Shown one piece after another: positions 45,824 to 56,009 of a stretch of 64,000 bases of DNA. The first letter of the stretch is position 1; every line of letters begins with the position of its first letter. Source of the DNA: a virus; the IMG/VR virus record IMGVR_UViG_3300028840_003497, positions 112,268-176,267 of that record, one strand, 5' to 3'. The position numbers were made by a program, and so were the translations under genes. Below the pieces are notes generated by a model, which was not told where the DNA came from, did not search any database, and was given only the letters and a program-made list of their open reading frames with translations.

Positions 45824-48421
45824 TCAGTACCCCATGATATTCGGCACTCGGAACAACCAACCACGCCCGGCACCCGTCGCTGTGTTTTGCTCAGGAGCGA
45901 ACCAGATATTCTCACCATCAAATGCCGGATCAGCATAGATGTCATTCACCCCGGACCACGCAATATCAGGAACAATGCCTGCATGAAAATCGCGAACTAT
46001 CGTCTCAAGAGGTTGGCCTCCAGCTGGAGACACTGGCCAGTTTTGATTGGCACGCTGAACACCCAGTTTGGCAATAACATAGGTTTCATCCACTTCATCC
46101 CAGATCGGTGCCCAAATATTCTTCCCGTCAAAACAGGCACCTCCGATGTACGAATTTGGATAAGCAGTCGGCAGGAAATTCTTAACTTGCAGAGTCGCGC
46201 CCAACGCCACAGAGCGCTGCATTGCGACCCCAATCTCGCCAGCATTGTCACCTTGCCCAACAGCCCACACATTGTACCCGTCATAGTAAAGGCCCCTCGC
46301 GTGTGTGTACAACGCGGCATAATAGTACATTCCCCAGTTTGGAGTATTTACTGTCTGAAAGTCGCTAATGTTCAACTGGTAGATGTACTTAGCATTCAGC
46401 TGAGCACCTGTGTTTTCGTAAGTGGAAAAATAAACATTCTGACCATCAGACACCATCGGACCCATCGCATAAGTAGGATTCAAGAGAGCGGGACCGCTGC
46501 CAGTAGTGCAGTCGCCACAGCCGAAACTCATAATAGCCCCATCGGCCTTGCGTATCTTGCGTAGGCCAGCAGTCGCAGGAGTTCCGCCAAACAGATTCTG
46601 ACCACTTGCGTTCGCTGCCAAATAGCTATCGTCGATGCATATCAAACGGTTCCTTTTGTCGTACCACGGAGCCGCGCTAAATGACGGACCCACCTGTGCT
46701 CCTGCTGCGGGCCACGACGAATCAAGTGTCGTGCCAAACCCAAATTTATAAACACGACTATCGCTGAGATTGCCTGCATCCGTGACTCTGATATAGACAT
46801 CCTCACCATCGACGGCAATATCATCATATACCCACGCGCTTGTTGGAGCAGGAAGAGATGCTATATAATCGTACTCCGTCAATGTCCTCGTCACAGGATC
46901 GTACCATCCAACCCTGTCCAGAGTTATCGGCGTCAACGAACTACGCATGAGCATGACAAGAGTCGTCGAATCACCAAGACGCCAAGGAATGATCTTGTCA
47001 ATGGCATAAGGGTTCAGCAACGAGTCAGCAATATAGTGAGAATTCAGATAAGCATACGAAACTGCGTCATTGCGGGATAAGACATGCAAATGCTGTGTGA
47101 GATCTTCGTCGCGCATATTTTCGGACGCGGTTCCACGCACCCGACGATGCAGCGAATTAAGCACTGCCTGGGCATTCAAATCTTCGTCAATATCTTCCGC
47201 CAAGGGCCACAACGGTGGCGCTTCTTTGTGCTGAGATATTACCTCGATAGAGTGCGGCTGAACGTTCACCGGAGAAGCCTGAACCGGAGCCTGATCCGTG
47301 GTTGAAAAAGTTGTCTTCTTATAACCAGTTACCAAGAAATCCTGTGCTGCCTGATCTTCAGTGAAAAAAGAAATCTCCAAGACCGGGTTGTTGTAAAAAC
47401 CCTCAGAGTCAGCGTCTGTAGATGGTCTCATAGCTGTCGCACCACCCGTTAGCCATAACCTAAAAACGCGCAGACCACCTTGATCCTCCTCGAAATAGGC
47501 TGGCTCCCACTCGTGTTTATTAGGGTGCAAAAGACCGTCGTAATCGGAGGCGAGTTTGAAGTATTTACTCGCATCACTAGAGTCCCCACCTTTTCCGACA
47601 TACCAATCTCCGGTTAAAGTAACCTTAACCGGATTCGATCCAAGGGGGTCTATGTTAATCAGTTCGCTGGCAGGCTCCGCGACATACTTATTTGCTACAT
47701 CATCCATCGTAGCAAACGGATTCGATGTATCCGGGCTGTTCGCCGCGTCCATCCCCTCTTTCTGATCGTTTGAAGGAATTCTCCACGCGCTAATAGAGTC
47801 CAAGTAACCCCACCGACTATCACCCCAGACAAGCCCAGCGCCCGTCTGATCCTGTGTCGGAGCGGGAAGCCTTCTCCCGCTGAAAACGTCAGCTATCACC
47901 AGTGGATTTGTGATATCAAACGAGATGATCGAGGATCCAGGTGTCACTGGAATGCGACCGATTTTGATCACGTTCATGTCATAGTTCGAGGAGGCAACGT
48001 TGTACGGATCCTCATCCGAAACATCGTAAGTCACCACCGTCGTAGACCCTATCTGGTACTGCGCCGTGATATATGGATACAAATAGGTCACGCCAGCCGG
48101 TATGGGGATCAATGAAGTTCCGCTCAAATCTATCTGAACGTCACTGACCTCCCGAATCGAAAGAGCATACGCATCGTAGTTGGGAGCGCCGTCATTGTAC
48201 TCCGCGTAAATAGCAAAAGAGTCAACGTCGATACCGAGTCCAAGTGGATCAACTCCGAGCCAAAAACTGGCATCAGGAACAGTCGACTGCCTCGGGATAA
48301 ACCCACGGTAGCACCCACGCGGAATAGCAGTTGCCTTCTCATTCACGCCTTCGGTGACATAACGCTCCCGGTACCGGAGCTTGACCTTTTCCACACTGAC
48401 AGAAAAATTTTCAACCGTCAT
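45824..48421 (-). CDS. Baseplate/tail-fibre protein with beta-propeller-like C-terminus
   Basis: 865 aa. The N-terminal part is beta-rich tail-type sequence. From about residue 540 repeated blades are visible: DGEDVYIRV, DGQNVYFST, DGYNVWAVG, DGKNIWAPI, DGENIWFAP, each after an Ala/Gly segment, giving about five to six blades. This would be a host-contact or carbohydrate-binding propeller (inference). Confidence 0.7.
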   Translation of the reverse strand: MTVENFSVSVEKVKLRYRERYVTEGVNEKATAIPRGCYRGFIPRQSTVPDASFWLGVDPLGLGIDVDSFAIYAEYNDGAPNYDAYALSIREVSDVQIDLSGTSLIPIPAGVTYLYPYITAQYQIGSTTVVTYDVSDEDPYNVASSNYDMNVIKIGRIPVTPGSSIISFDITNPLVIADVFSGRRLPAPTQDQTGAGLVWGDSRWGYLDSISAWRIPSNDQKEGMDAANSPDTSNPFATMDDVANKYVAEPASELINIDPLGSNPVKVTLTGDWYVGKGGDSSDASKYFKLASDYDGLLHPNKHEWEPAYFEEDQGGLRVFRLWLTGGATAMRPSTDADSEGFYNNPVLEISFFTEDQAAQDFLVTGYKKTTFSTTDQAPVQASPVNVQPHSIEVISQHKEAPPLWPLAEDIDEDLNAQAVLNSLHRRVRGTASENMRDEDLTQHLHVLSRNDAVSYAYLNSHYIADSLLNPYAIDKIIPWRLGDSTTLVMLMRSSLTPITLDRVGWYDPVTRTLTEYDYIASLPAPTSAWVYDDIAVDGEDVYIRVTDAGNLSDSRVYKFGFGTTLDSSWPAAGAQVGPSFSAAPWYDKRNRLICIDDSYLAANASGQNLFGGTPATAGLRKIRKADGAIMSFGCGDCTTGSGPALLNPTYAMGPMVSDGQNVYFSTYENTGAQLNAKYIYQLNISDFQTVNTPNWGMYYYAALYTHARGLYYDGYNVWAVGQGDNAGEIGVAMQRSVALGATLQVKNFLPTAYPNSYIGGACFDGKNIWAPIWDEVDETYVIAKLGVQRANQNWPVSPAGGQPLETIVRDFHAGIVPDIAWSGVNDIYADPAFDGENIWFAPEQNTATGAGRGWLFRVPNIMGY

Positions 48422-48424
48422 TTT

Positions 48425-51400
48425 CTACCTCAAATACTTCGAAACGGTGAAGGTGAATCGCACGTCTCCATACGAAATCCCACCCGTGTCCAGCGCCTCG
48501 ATTTTGACGGGGCTGTTGTTTCCAATAAGGGCTGTCACATCCAGCCCGTCTACTACGTTATACCACACATCAGGATCGCTCACGTTCGTCGTGTCCATCA
48601 CATCCCAAACAGGCAGCAGATTCACTACTCTAGTCCAAACCACAGTTCCATCATTTGTCGTATTCCCAATTACAGTATCCCAAGTTGGCTCAGCACCGCC
48701 ACTCGTTCCCGTAGTAGTACACTCATATCTGTCACCAGCAGAAGAATAAACATAATCACCAAGTTCATATGCAGTATCCGACTCCCAAGGAGGAGAAATC
48801 GCAGCCTCATTAAAGAGCTTCATGTGCTGTTGCTGACCGAGGCTCATATCGCCTCGCTGATCCACCTTCATTAGAATCTTGGACGGCATCGTGTACAATT
48901 TACCATCCACAGTCGCATCGGGAATCGGGCCAATAACCTCAATCACAGTATCACTGCCATCATAAGTCACTCCGACAGCCGAATACTGACCATCGTTCCC
49001 GGTCGACCCACGGATCGTGAACACATCTCCAGCAACCACCTCAGATCGATGATCTCCATTGATAGTAAATGTGTCGCTTCCGATGTCGACCCCAGAAATA
49101 TCCGCAAGATCATCGGACAGAAATTCCCCGACCAGATTCTCGTCGATCGTGTTGCCGCCGGAAACATTCTCCAGGACCCACTCCTTCGTGATAGCCCAAT
49201 CCACCACCCTTGCGTGAATAGGAACAATTGAGGACCGAAATTTAGTCGCTCCCCCCACTCTCGGCGGGGCAATTTTATTCCTCATCCTGCTGATAGCCGC
49301 ATCCAGCATCTCGTCCGTATCGTAAAAGTCGTAAGCTTCTGCCGTCGGCTCGATCTCCACGCGCATCTTATAGGATCTGCAGAAGCAACAGTTTCCCATA
49401 TCAACCTCCGGGTAGTATCGGACCGCGACATCGGTCCACCCCATATCCCCATCGGCCACCGCACTGGATATTACCTCGTTTACAACGACTTCAGTATCCG
49501 AACCGGCCAAAGTAACAGTAGCCACTGTGTAGATCTGATCATTCCCAGTCGACCGCATCACCGCAACGGAATCCCCGGGCGAAATAGTCGCAGTATGATC
49601 TCCGGAGATAGTAAACTCCTTGCCCGGCTGATCCACCGCGATAATGTCAGCATGACCCACAGTCGGTCCCGGGTATGGGTTCCCACTGGAATCCTTGCCG
49701 ACCCCGACAATAATAGTCCACTCCCCAACGTCTTCATCGGTCGTCGGTCCGGCAGCCGTCAAAGTCCATGGAGTATAAACATCGTCAATCCAAAAAACAC
49801 TATCGTCCAGCACCGGAGGAACTCCCTCCGCCTTGTCGTACTCGGTCAGACCGAATGGACCCTTGATCCAGTTAAATGCGTACTCCTGACACCGCATCAT
49901 CCTGACCACCACCCGATACCCAGCCACGAAACCGTAGGAGGCGGCCTCTGTGTCCGTCAGGAGCGTCGCAGAAACCACCCCGGCAGGATCCCTTGGGGTC
50001 GCCGAGGAAGGGTGCGGTGGGGGCGCTACAAAAGCGTAGAAGCCCTGCGTAACATCGAGTCCATATGCCAGGGCGATCGAGTATCCGTCCGTCGATGTGT
50101 CCTCGTACATCACCGCATTGTCCATCAAGGTCGCCCACATTGACGTATCCGGATCCCATAGCTCTTGATCTCCGGAGATGTCATCGAACCGAATATAGCG
50201 CGGATCCACGTCCGTGTAGAGTTCTCCGTGGTAAACGAACTGATGATAAGATGAGAGAGAACCCCACAAACCCGAATCACAAACAGCCCACATCGCCCGA
50301 GCGTACACCGTGAACAAACTGATTTCACCACGTATACGGTAAGAATCCTGTGTCGATTTCAGCCCATGATACTTCGTAATATTTGCGATCGTAGACCGCT
50401 GCACAGCCTCGGGATCGTTCTTATCATTGTCAAACCCAAAATCCCGGGCCAAATAGTCGATAATTCTCGGCGGGTAGAATGGCAGATAGTACCCACGCAC
50501 ATTCCACTTCGCACGGATATCACTATCCGAAATCGAAACATCTCCAGCCGCCGTCAGATCAATAGCAATCTGCCCGGTCTGATAGTTGATCGTCCCGTAG
50601 GAAGTTGTCGTGTCGATCTGTCCAGGTGTCCCGCTCTCCGGATACAAATTACCCGTCTCAGTGGCGACCCCGTCAGGCACATCGTAGAGGTCGAAATCCA
50701 CGCCTCCAACCGACAGATCAAGTCGCACACGGAATTTAGCATCAGCAGTCAGCCATGGTGACCCGCCAGTCGTATTAAACTCAATCCTCACCGGAGTGTA
50801 TGGAAACTCAGCATCCGGAGTCGCCGACGCATCACCTTCGCCAATATTCGTCCAGTCCGTCCTCCAGACAACTCCATCCGTAAAGTAGTCGAAGAAGATT
50901 CGGAGATCCCCCCCCGCTACCCACACCTCATTCGCCTGGGAATTATCTGAATCGTATGGTGTCTCGGGCCAATCAAAACTGCGTGTTCTAACGCGCGCAA
51001 CCTTATAAGGAACTTGATCCCAGGTCGCTTCCCACCATCGAGCAACCTTCGAGATCGGAGCATACGGCCACCATCCCCACCACTCCTCCAGCTCATCCTC
51101 GTCGGAAGTGGGGATATCATCCTCGTCATGGTTCGGCATGTCTCCATAGACCTTCTCGCCGACCAGCCTGACAACCTGACCCCAGAAAGGATCCTCATAG
51201 TTGAACGCCTCAGTGAAGTAGAACCACTCCTCTTCACCCGCGCGTGCGCGAACCTCGTAAGGCTCACGCTGCCGAGGGAGCGCACCGATTTGCTGCAGGA
51301 ACGATTCGCACTCGTCCCCCCATGCCTTCATCTGACTCTCCAGATGGCCTTCAACGTCCAGCTGTCGATGCTGGCCTGGAATCTTCTCCCAGAAAACCTT

Positions 51401-51460
51401 CCGGCCCCAGTATCCCTGGCCAAAAAATCCGTAGCTGCTTGGATCACTCGGTCCTGGCAC
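48425..51460 (-). CDS. Baseplate wedge protein, tail-protein-I-like
   Basis: 1011 aa. FLQQIGALPRQREPYEVRAR near the N-terminus and IIDYLARDFGFDND ... RSTIANITKYHGLKSTQDSY (about 370-400) resemble the conserved core of P2 gpI-like wedge proteins. Long beta-rich inserts carry repeated FTISGDH/FTINGDH-type strands (two related ~70-aa modules near 660 and 830). Role: link between baseplate J and fibres. Confidence 0.65.
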   Translation of the reverse strand: MPGPSDPSSYGFFGQGYWGRKVFWEKIPGQHRQLDVEGHLESQMKAWGDECESFLQQIGALPRQREPYEVRARAGEEEWFYFTEAFNYEDPFWGQVVRLVGEKVYGDMPNHDEDDIPTSDEDELEEWWGWWPYAPISKVARWWEATWDQVPYKVARVRTRSFDWPETPYDSDNSQANEVWVAGGDLRIFFDYFTDGVVWRTDWTNIGEGDASATPDAEFPYTPVRIEFNTTGGSPWLTADAKFRVRLDLSVGGVDFDLYDVPDGVATETGNLYPESGTPGQIDTTTSYGTINYQTGQIAIDLTAAGDVSISDSDIRAKWNVRGYYLPFYPPRIIDYLARDFGFDNDKNDPEAVQRSTIANITKYHGLKSTQDSYRIRGEISLFTVYARAMWAVCDSGLWGSLSSYHQFVYHGELYTDVDPRYIRFDDISGDQELWDPDTSMWATLMDNAVMYEDTSTDGYSIALAYGLDVTQGFYAFVAPPPHPSSATPRDPAGVVSATLLTDTEAASYGFVAGYRVVVRMMRCQEYAFNWIKGPFGLTEYDKAEGVPPVLDDSVFWIDDVYTPWTLTAAGPTTDEDVGEWTIIVGVGKDSSGNPYPGPTVGHADIIAVDQPGKEFTISGDHTATISPGDSVAVMRSTGNDQIYTVATVTLAGSDTEVVVNEVISSAVADGDMGWTDVAVRYYPEVDMGNCCFCRSYKMRVEIEPTAEAYDFYDTDEMLDAAISRMRNKIAPPRVGGATKFRSSIVPIHARVVDWAITKEWVLENVSGGNTIDENLVGEFLSDDLADISGVDIGSDTFTINGDHRSEVVAGDVFTIRGSTGNDGQYSAVGVTYDGSDTVIEVIGPIPDATVDGKLYTMPSKILMKVDQRGDMSLGQQQHMKLFNEAAISPPWESDTAYELGDYVYSSAGDRYECTTTGTSGGAEPTWDTVIGNTTNDGTVVWTRVVNLLPVWDVMDTTNVSDPDVWYNVVDGLDVTALIGNNSPVKIEALDTGGISYGDVRFTFTVSKYLR

Positions 51461-51507
51461 CCTTTGCCTCCTCGTTAAACACTAATTGTCTCCCTGAATA
51501 TTTCATA

Positions 51508-52470
51508 TCAGGAAACCCTATCAATATCTTCTTCCCACTGAAGCCAAACACCGGCAACTCCAACATCCTGTGCATAGTCATCATCACCATGACTGACATC
51601 TCTATTAATCTTCAGGAATAATCCATCTCCTGCGTTCACGGCCATGTCATCTGACCAGTCAGTAATGAACCTGTCGTACTGATCCGTTACACCAGCGGCA
51701 TACAAATCTGCTAAAGACGAAACCACCGGAGTCGGTGTTAAAGTACCTCCAAGAGTTCCGCCCTGAGCTATTTCGAAATTAGCCAGTTCAAAAGCAACAC
51801 CCTCACCAGAAGCCGGTCCAGTAGCCTCAGAAATCCAACCGACCACCCTGTAAGCAAACGTATCATCGACAACATTGCCCGGCATCTCCATCATGATGTT
51901 TACATCCTCATCAGCTGCGTCATCGAATTTTCGTATCCGTACTGACCCAGGTGAATCTGTCAGAGTCTCCGCAGCAGCTGGTGGTGTACCTCCGTCAATA
52001 AAATCCTCTATAGGTACAAACATCTGTTTCTTTACACGTTTAGGGCCATTGAAAAAACATTGCGCACCCGTGGTTACATCTGTCCACAGACCTTGACCGT
52101 TTTCCGCGAACCAACCCGTAGCTCCATCAGAACGCAATTTTATCAGGCCGAAATATTCCGATGTTCTCACATTGTTTACCGTAGAGCCGATGGCTCCTGG
52201 AAACGATATGGCCTGCCCAGAGTGCGCCTTGATGTCCATACTAGCAATGTTGATTATGACTATCCAATCACCCATTTTAGTGAGCGTTGCGTCAGGGGCC
52301 GTAAACACATATGGAGGGCTGCCTCCGGGATACGCCAGGAAATACGAGTACAGATCATCTACGGTCAGAACTCGATCTGCTGTGACCTGGGTCATGCCCT
52401 CAACTAAAGCTGCATTTTTCAAAGACCCAAATTCAAAACCTAATGGACCGTCTGTTTTTATGTCTTTCAT
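51508..52470 (-). CDS. Tail-fibre-region protein, 320 aa
   Basis: Beta-rich protein with Gly/Ala/Thr-rich composition (GKT-free), sections such as DWIVIINIASMDIKAHSG and GPASGEGVAFELANFE. It follows the large fibre gene and likely belongs to the fibre or its attachment. No domain recognised. Confidence 0.6.
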   Translation of the reverse strand: MKDIKTDGPLGFEFGSLKNAALVEGMTQVTADRVLTVDDLYSYFLAYPGGSPPYVFTAPDATLTKMGDWIVIINIASMDIKAHSGQAISFPGAIGSTVNNVRTSEYFGLIKLRSDGATGWFAENGQGLWTDVTTGAQCFFNGPKRVKKQMFVPIEDFIDGGTPPAAAETLTDSPGSVRIRKFDDAADEDVNIMMEMPGNVVDDTFAYRVVGWISEATGPASGEGVAFELANFEIAQGGTLGGTLTPTPVVSSLADLYAAGVTDQYDRFITDWSDDMAVNAGDGLFLKINRDVSHGDDDYAQDVGVAGVWLQWEEDIDRVS

Positions 52471-52480
52471 TTTAATCTCT

Positions 52481-55400
52481 CTACGGTGCTGGGGTGTACA
52501 GCTCGTCTACAGTTAAAGCGCACAGCCAATCCACGTTCTTACCTATATCCCCTGTAGCTAAGACCCTAATCTCATCCGGTGTCGGCGTCGTGTTTATATC
52601 GAAATCTATATCCCAATCCGCTTCGGCGTATCCTGATTCATTGGTCTGAGTAACTGTTTCTACGTTTAATGAACCGGTCACTATGGCTCCATCAATAACC
52701 CCAAACTCACCCTTCCATGCTCGCATAGCTGTATTCTCGGAAGCCGCCGTGATACGGAAACTAATCTGCAACGCTTTACTGGTAGGAAGCGGCAAACCCG
52801 TACCTGAACTGGCATACGAATAAAGGTTCATGGCTGTCTCGGTGTCATCAGTAGTGCGTAGAGTCAACTCGATGTCCACCACCTGTGCTCGACCAATACC
52901 TGCACTAGAACCATGGCGCGTTCCCTTTACTGAAGCACCATACCATCCTTCATTGCCTTCACCGTATCGACCGAGAATCCTTTGAAAATCATCGTTGCCA
53001 TCACCGTTTAGCCCGTCAAGGATCGAGTAAACCCCAGCAGTAATTGCATTAGGATATTCATCGCTGTGACGGATTCTGCCACCAGACGAAAGGTCGGCAT
53101 GCAACCCTGCGCCCATACTTCTCCACCAGTCAACTCCCTGAATGCCATTAGTCCAGTCGTTGGCAGTTGAAGAGAAACCAATGTCGATCAACTTTTGCAA
53201 TGTTGCATCATCACCCATCAACGCCTGAGCATCTCTCGCAGCCTGAGCAGATCCCATAACAACAGTGGAACCTGGGAACCAAGTCACTCCCTGCATACCA
53301 AGAAGTCCCTGATGAATACCTATGCTATCTGGTGCGCCATCGATCATTCCACCGTATCCAGACGATCCGTCAGTAGGGTCATCATCGGGGTCGCTGTCTG
53401 CCAACGCAGTATTAGACAACGAGGTCAGCATAACCTCACCACACAACGTCATTCCAGTTAGTTTGGAATCAACTGCAAAAAGTCTGAGTGCATTGCGCTG
53501 TGCAGCAGTAGGCGTTGCAGCTTCTTTCTGTCCTCCCCAACGATGACCTGAAGTGTTTTGAGAAACCCTGGTTAGATACGTATCAACATCACCTGTAGGC
53601 ACACCAGTGTTTCCAGAAGGTACAGTTTGGAGATCGCCCTCGGCTAATATATTTTCTAAGAACAGATATTTTGTTTCAACGGCTCCAGCTGCGGGAGTTG
53701 TATTTTGAATGTACAGATCTCCAATACTGCCGAAAGTCCCTACGCCCTTAATTATAAGCTCTGGCGGATGTGTTGTAGGGCTCGTAGTAGCCGCCCAATC
53801 AGCAAACCTCAAGTCCCAGGTGATGACACCGGTAATCGATGCACCATTTCGTAGCTCAATTTCAATTTTCTGAAACGTCTGTCTAATTGTCAGAGCATCA
53901 CTGAACGTCCCGCCTGTAACCACGATTCGTGGGTTCCAAACAAACGCTGTAGCATTCAACGGCGTCATAGCCGCCCAATCATCAAACACCTTGTCCAACG
54001 TAGCGTATGGGAATTCTTTCGAGCCATCGCCTTGTGTATCGTCACCATGAAAACCGTCGACATATATCGTGTTGTTGACCCCAGCTTCGTAATCCTGTCG
54101 CCGTGGAATATGATACCAACCTCCCACACCATACCAAGCAGCCGCTCCCGTAGTCACACCAGACTTCATAAACGAATGCCTCGTATACGCATCACCATAA
54201 AACGGATACGGTGTCCTAGCTACATTCTCGGAACCTACTCGCAACACTGACGAAACCGAATAAGCCCGATTGCACTTGATAAATGTTGGGCTCTGTGACG
54301 GATAACCAGACACACCACCAATAGCATTCTGAATCAACCCACCGTAACTGCCTGAACCATCGGACGGGTCCATATCTGAATCAATGTCATTCAGAGTTGT
54401 GTTAGATACATGTGTTATATCGACTTCACCACATAAGGTAGACATTCCGTAATAAAACAAACCGTTAACAATTCTCAACTTCAACTGATTACGGCCTGCA
54501 CCGTACACATCATATGTAGAACCGCGTACCCCTCCAACTCTGCCAACGAACGTTCCACCAATACTATAGAGGGTCGTAGCTCCTGTCTCCACGGAAGCGT
54601 CATCGGTTGGCAGATTAAGAAGGTTTCCAGTAACCGCCACGTTATCTAAAATCACTGTCTGATTCGACGTTGGTCCCGCCGCCGCACTTGGATTAGCATT
54701 GACTATGTGCAAGTTTGTTATCGCCCCAAGACCTGCATCACCACTGACAACTAAAGTAGCATTCGTTCCGCCGCCAAAGGCTTTGTCCGTATCCAACTCC
54801 CAAGTAAAAGTTCCCGTGATAAGCACCTTGCCATTTAACTTCAGTATCGTGTTCCACCGCATGGGGAGCGTCCCAGCAACATATGAACCTGGAGCAAAAA
54901 TGTACCTTATAGGCGTGTTGTATTCACCGACCGTCGTGGGGTCTCCCTGTTGGGCTCTGGCATATGTATAAGACGCATAGGGCAACCCTGGAGAGCCATT
55001 GTTCGGCGCTGCATCTAAACCGTTCGTAACGTCAATATAAACATCCTGAAGACCGGCAGGCATACCACCGCCATCATTCGCAGCCCACTTCATTCCGCCA
55101 GATTTCGTACTATCAGCTACTAAAACAAAATCATTGGTCGGCCCAGTATCTAGCTTCAAATTCGCTTCATCAATAACGTTATCTGCAACTGTAGCTGGGA
55201 AAGAACCTGTGCCACTTCCAGTGACTTCACCGGTCAACTCAATAGTCTGATCTCCTGTATTGCTGCCTGACAGCGAAACACCAGAATCTTTAATAATCTT
55301 TCCAGTAGATCCATCGAATTTTGCAACATTATCATCTGTCGCACTACCTGGACCAACAACATCTCCTGATCCGCCAGTAGCCGATATCTCCAACGTCTCG

Positions 55401-56005
55401 TTGCTGCCTGGATCTACTTCCGTAAGGGAAATTCCAGAACCCGCAACTAGCTTGCCGTTCAAATATCCAGCTGTAGTATCGTCTAGAGAAACTTTCACAG
55501 TATCCCCGATACTTCCGCCACCGGTAGGAGCAAATAGCCTCTGAGGTCCACTAGCAGTAGTCAGCTCAACACCCGTGTACCAAATAATATTATAGGAGTC
55601 GTCCACGTACCCGACTGGAATCACCTCCGGCGCGGTGTCCATACCCTGCGGATATACCTCCCAGCTAATATTCTGTGGCCCAACAGCCCCAGGAGTGAAT
55701 GTCAACCCCAACACAGAATCCGCATCCAACGAGATCTGCTCCTGCGCGAGCCGGATCTCCGTGAGGTGTGTACGCGAAACAAAGACAGCGGGACCGCTCA
55801 TCGACATAATATAGTTGCCAGGAGTCGGCTCCGTAATTTCAACGTTCGGCAACTCTTTCATAATAAGCTTCGCGTTGCTCATCGATGCGAAGACAGTGGC
55901 TTCAATATTCCGGATCAAATCCGAAAATATTTCCTGCCACTTCTGCCAGTCAGCATTCCACGCCGGGATAGGCCAATTAAATCGTTCGGTTTCGTTGCTC
56001 GCCAT
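52481..56005 (-). CDS. Tail fibre/spike with internal duplication, 1174 aa
   Basis: N-terminus (about 1-120) is a baseplate-attachment segment (ERFNWPIPAWNADWQKWQEI). Residues about 190-310 hold collagen-free fibre repeats (SGSNTGDQTIELTGEVTGSG). Two related modules follow at about 325-620 and 640-930, sharing YVD-G...DP..G...PYA, 'TLCGEV', 'SNT.L.D.D.D.DP.DGS..YGG' motifs, each beta-helix-like. C-terminal ~200 aa are a beta-sandwich-like tip. Receptor binding is the expected role. Confidence 0.75.
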   Translation of the reverse strand: MASNETERFNWPIPAWNADWQKWQEIFSDLIRNIEATVFASMSNAKLIMKELPNVEITEPTPGNYIMSMSGPAVFVSRTHLTEIRLAQEQISLDADSVLGLTFTPGAVGPQNISWEVYPQGMDTAPEVIPVGYVDDSYNIIWYTGVELTTASGPQRLFAPTGGGSIGDTVKVSLDDTTAGYLNGKLVAGSGISLTEVDPGSNETLEISATGGSGDVVGPGSATDDNVAKFDGSTGKIIKDSGVSLSGSNTGDQTIELTGEVTGSGTGSFPATVADNVIDEANLKLDTGPTNDFVLVADSTKSGGMKWAANDGGGMPAGLQDVYIDVTNGLDAAPNNGSPGLPYASYTYARAQQGDPTTVGEYNTPIRYIFAPGSYVAGTLPMRWNTILKLNGKVLITGTFTWELDTDKAFGGGTNATLVVSGDAGLGAITNLHIVNANPSAAAGPTSNQTVILDNVAVTGNLLNLPTDDASVETGATTLYSIGGTFVGRVGGVRGSTYDVYGAGRNQLKLRIVNGLFYYGMSTLCGEVDITHVSNTTLNDIDSDMDPSDGSGSYGGLIQNAIGGVSGYPSQSPTFIKCNRAYSVSSVLRVGSENVARTPYPFYGDAYTRHSFMKSGVTTGAAAWYGVGGWYHIPRRQDYEAGVNNTIYVDGFHGDDTQGDGSKEFPYATLDKVFDDWAAMTPLNATAFVWNPRIVVTGGTFSDALTIRQTFQKIEIELRNGASITGVITWDLRFADWAATTSPTTHPPELIIKGVGTFGSIGDLYIQNTTPAAGAVETKYLFLENILAEGDLQTVPSGNTGVPTGDVDTYLTRVSQNTSGHRWGGQKEAATPTAAQRNALRLFAVDSKLTGMTLCGEVMLTSLSNTALADSDPDDDPTDGSSGYGGMIDGAPDSIGIHQGLLGMQGVTWFPGSTVVMGSAQAARDAQALMGDDATLQKLIDIGFSSTANDWTNGIQGVDWWRSMGAGLHADLSSGGRIRHSDEYPNAITAGVYSILDGLNGDGNDDFQRILGRYGEGNEGWYGASVKGTRHGSSAGIGRAQVVDIELTLRTTDDTETAMNLYSYASSGTGLPLPTSKALQISFRITAASENTAMRAWKGEFGVIDGAIVTGSLNVETVTQTNESGYAEADWDIDFDINTTPTPDEIRVLATGDIGKNVDWLCALTVDELYTPAP

Positions 56006-56009
56006 CTCG

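Noticed and set aside
45197-46564. Long rightward open frame (455 codons) opposite the baseplate genes
   Set aside because: No SD at its start, Ile/Arg/Ser-heavy composition typical of an antisense shadow, and it spans three well-supported leftward tail genes.
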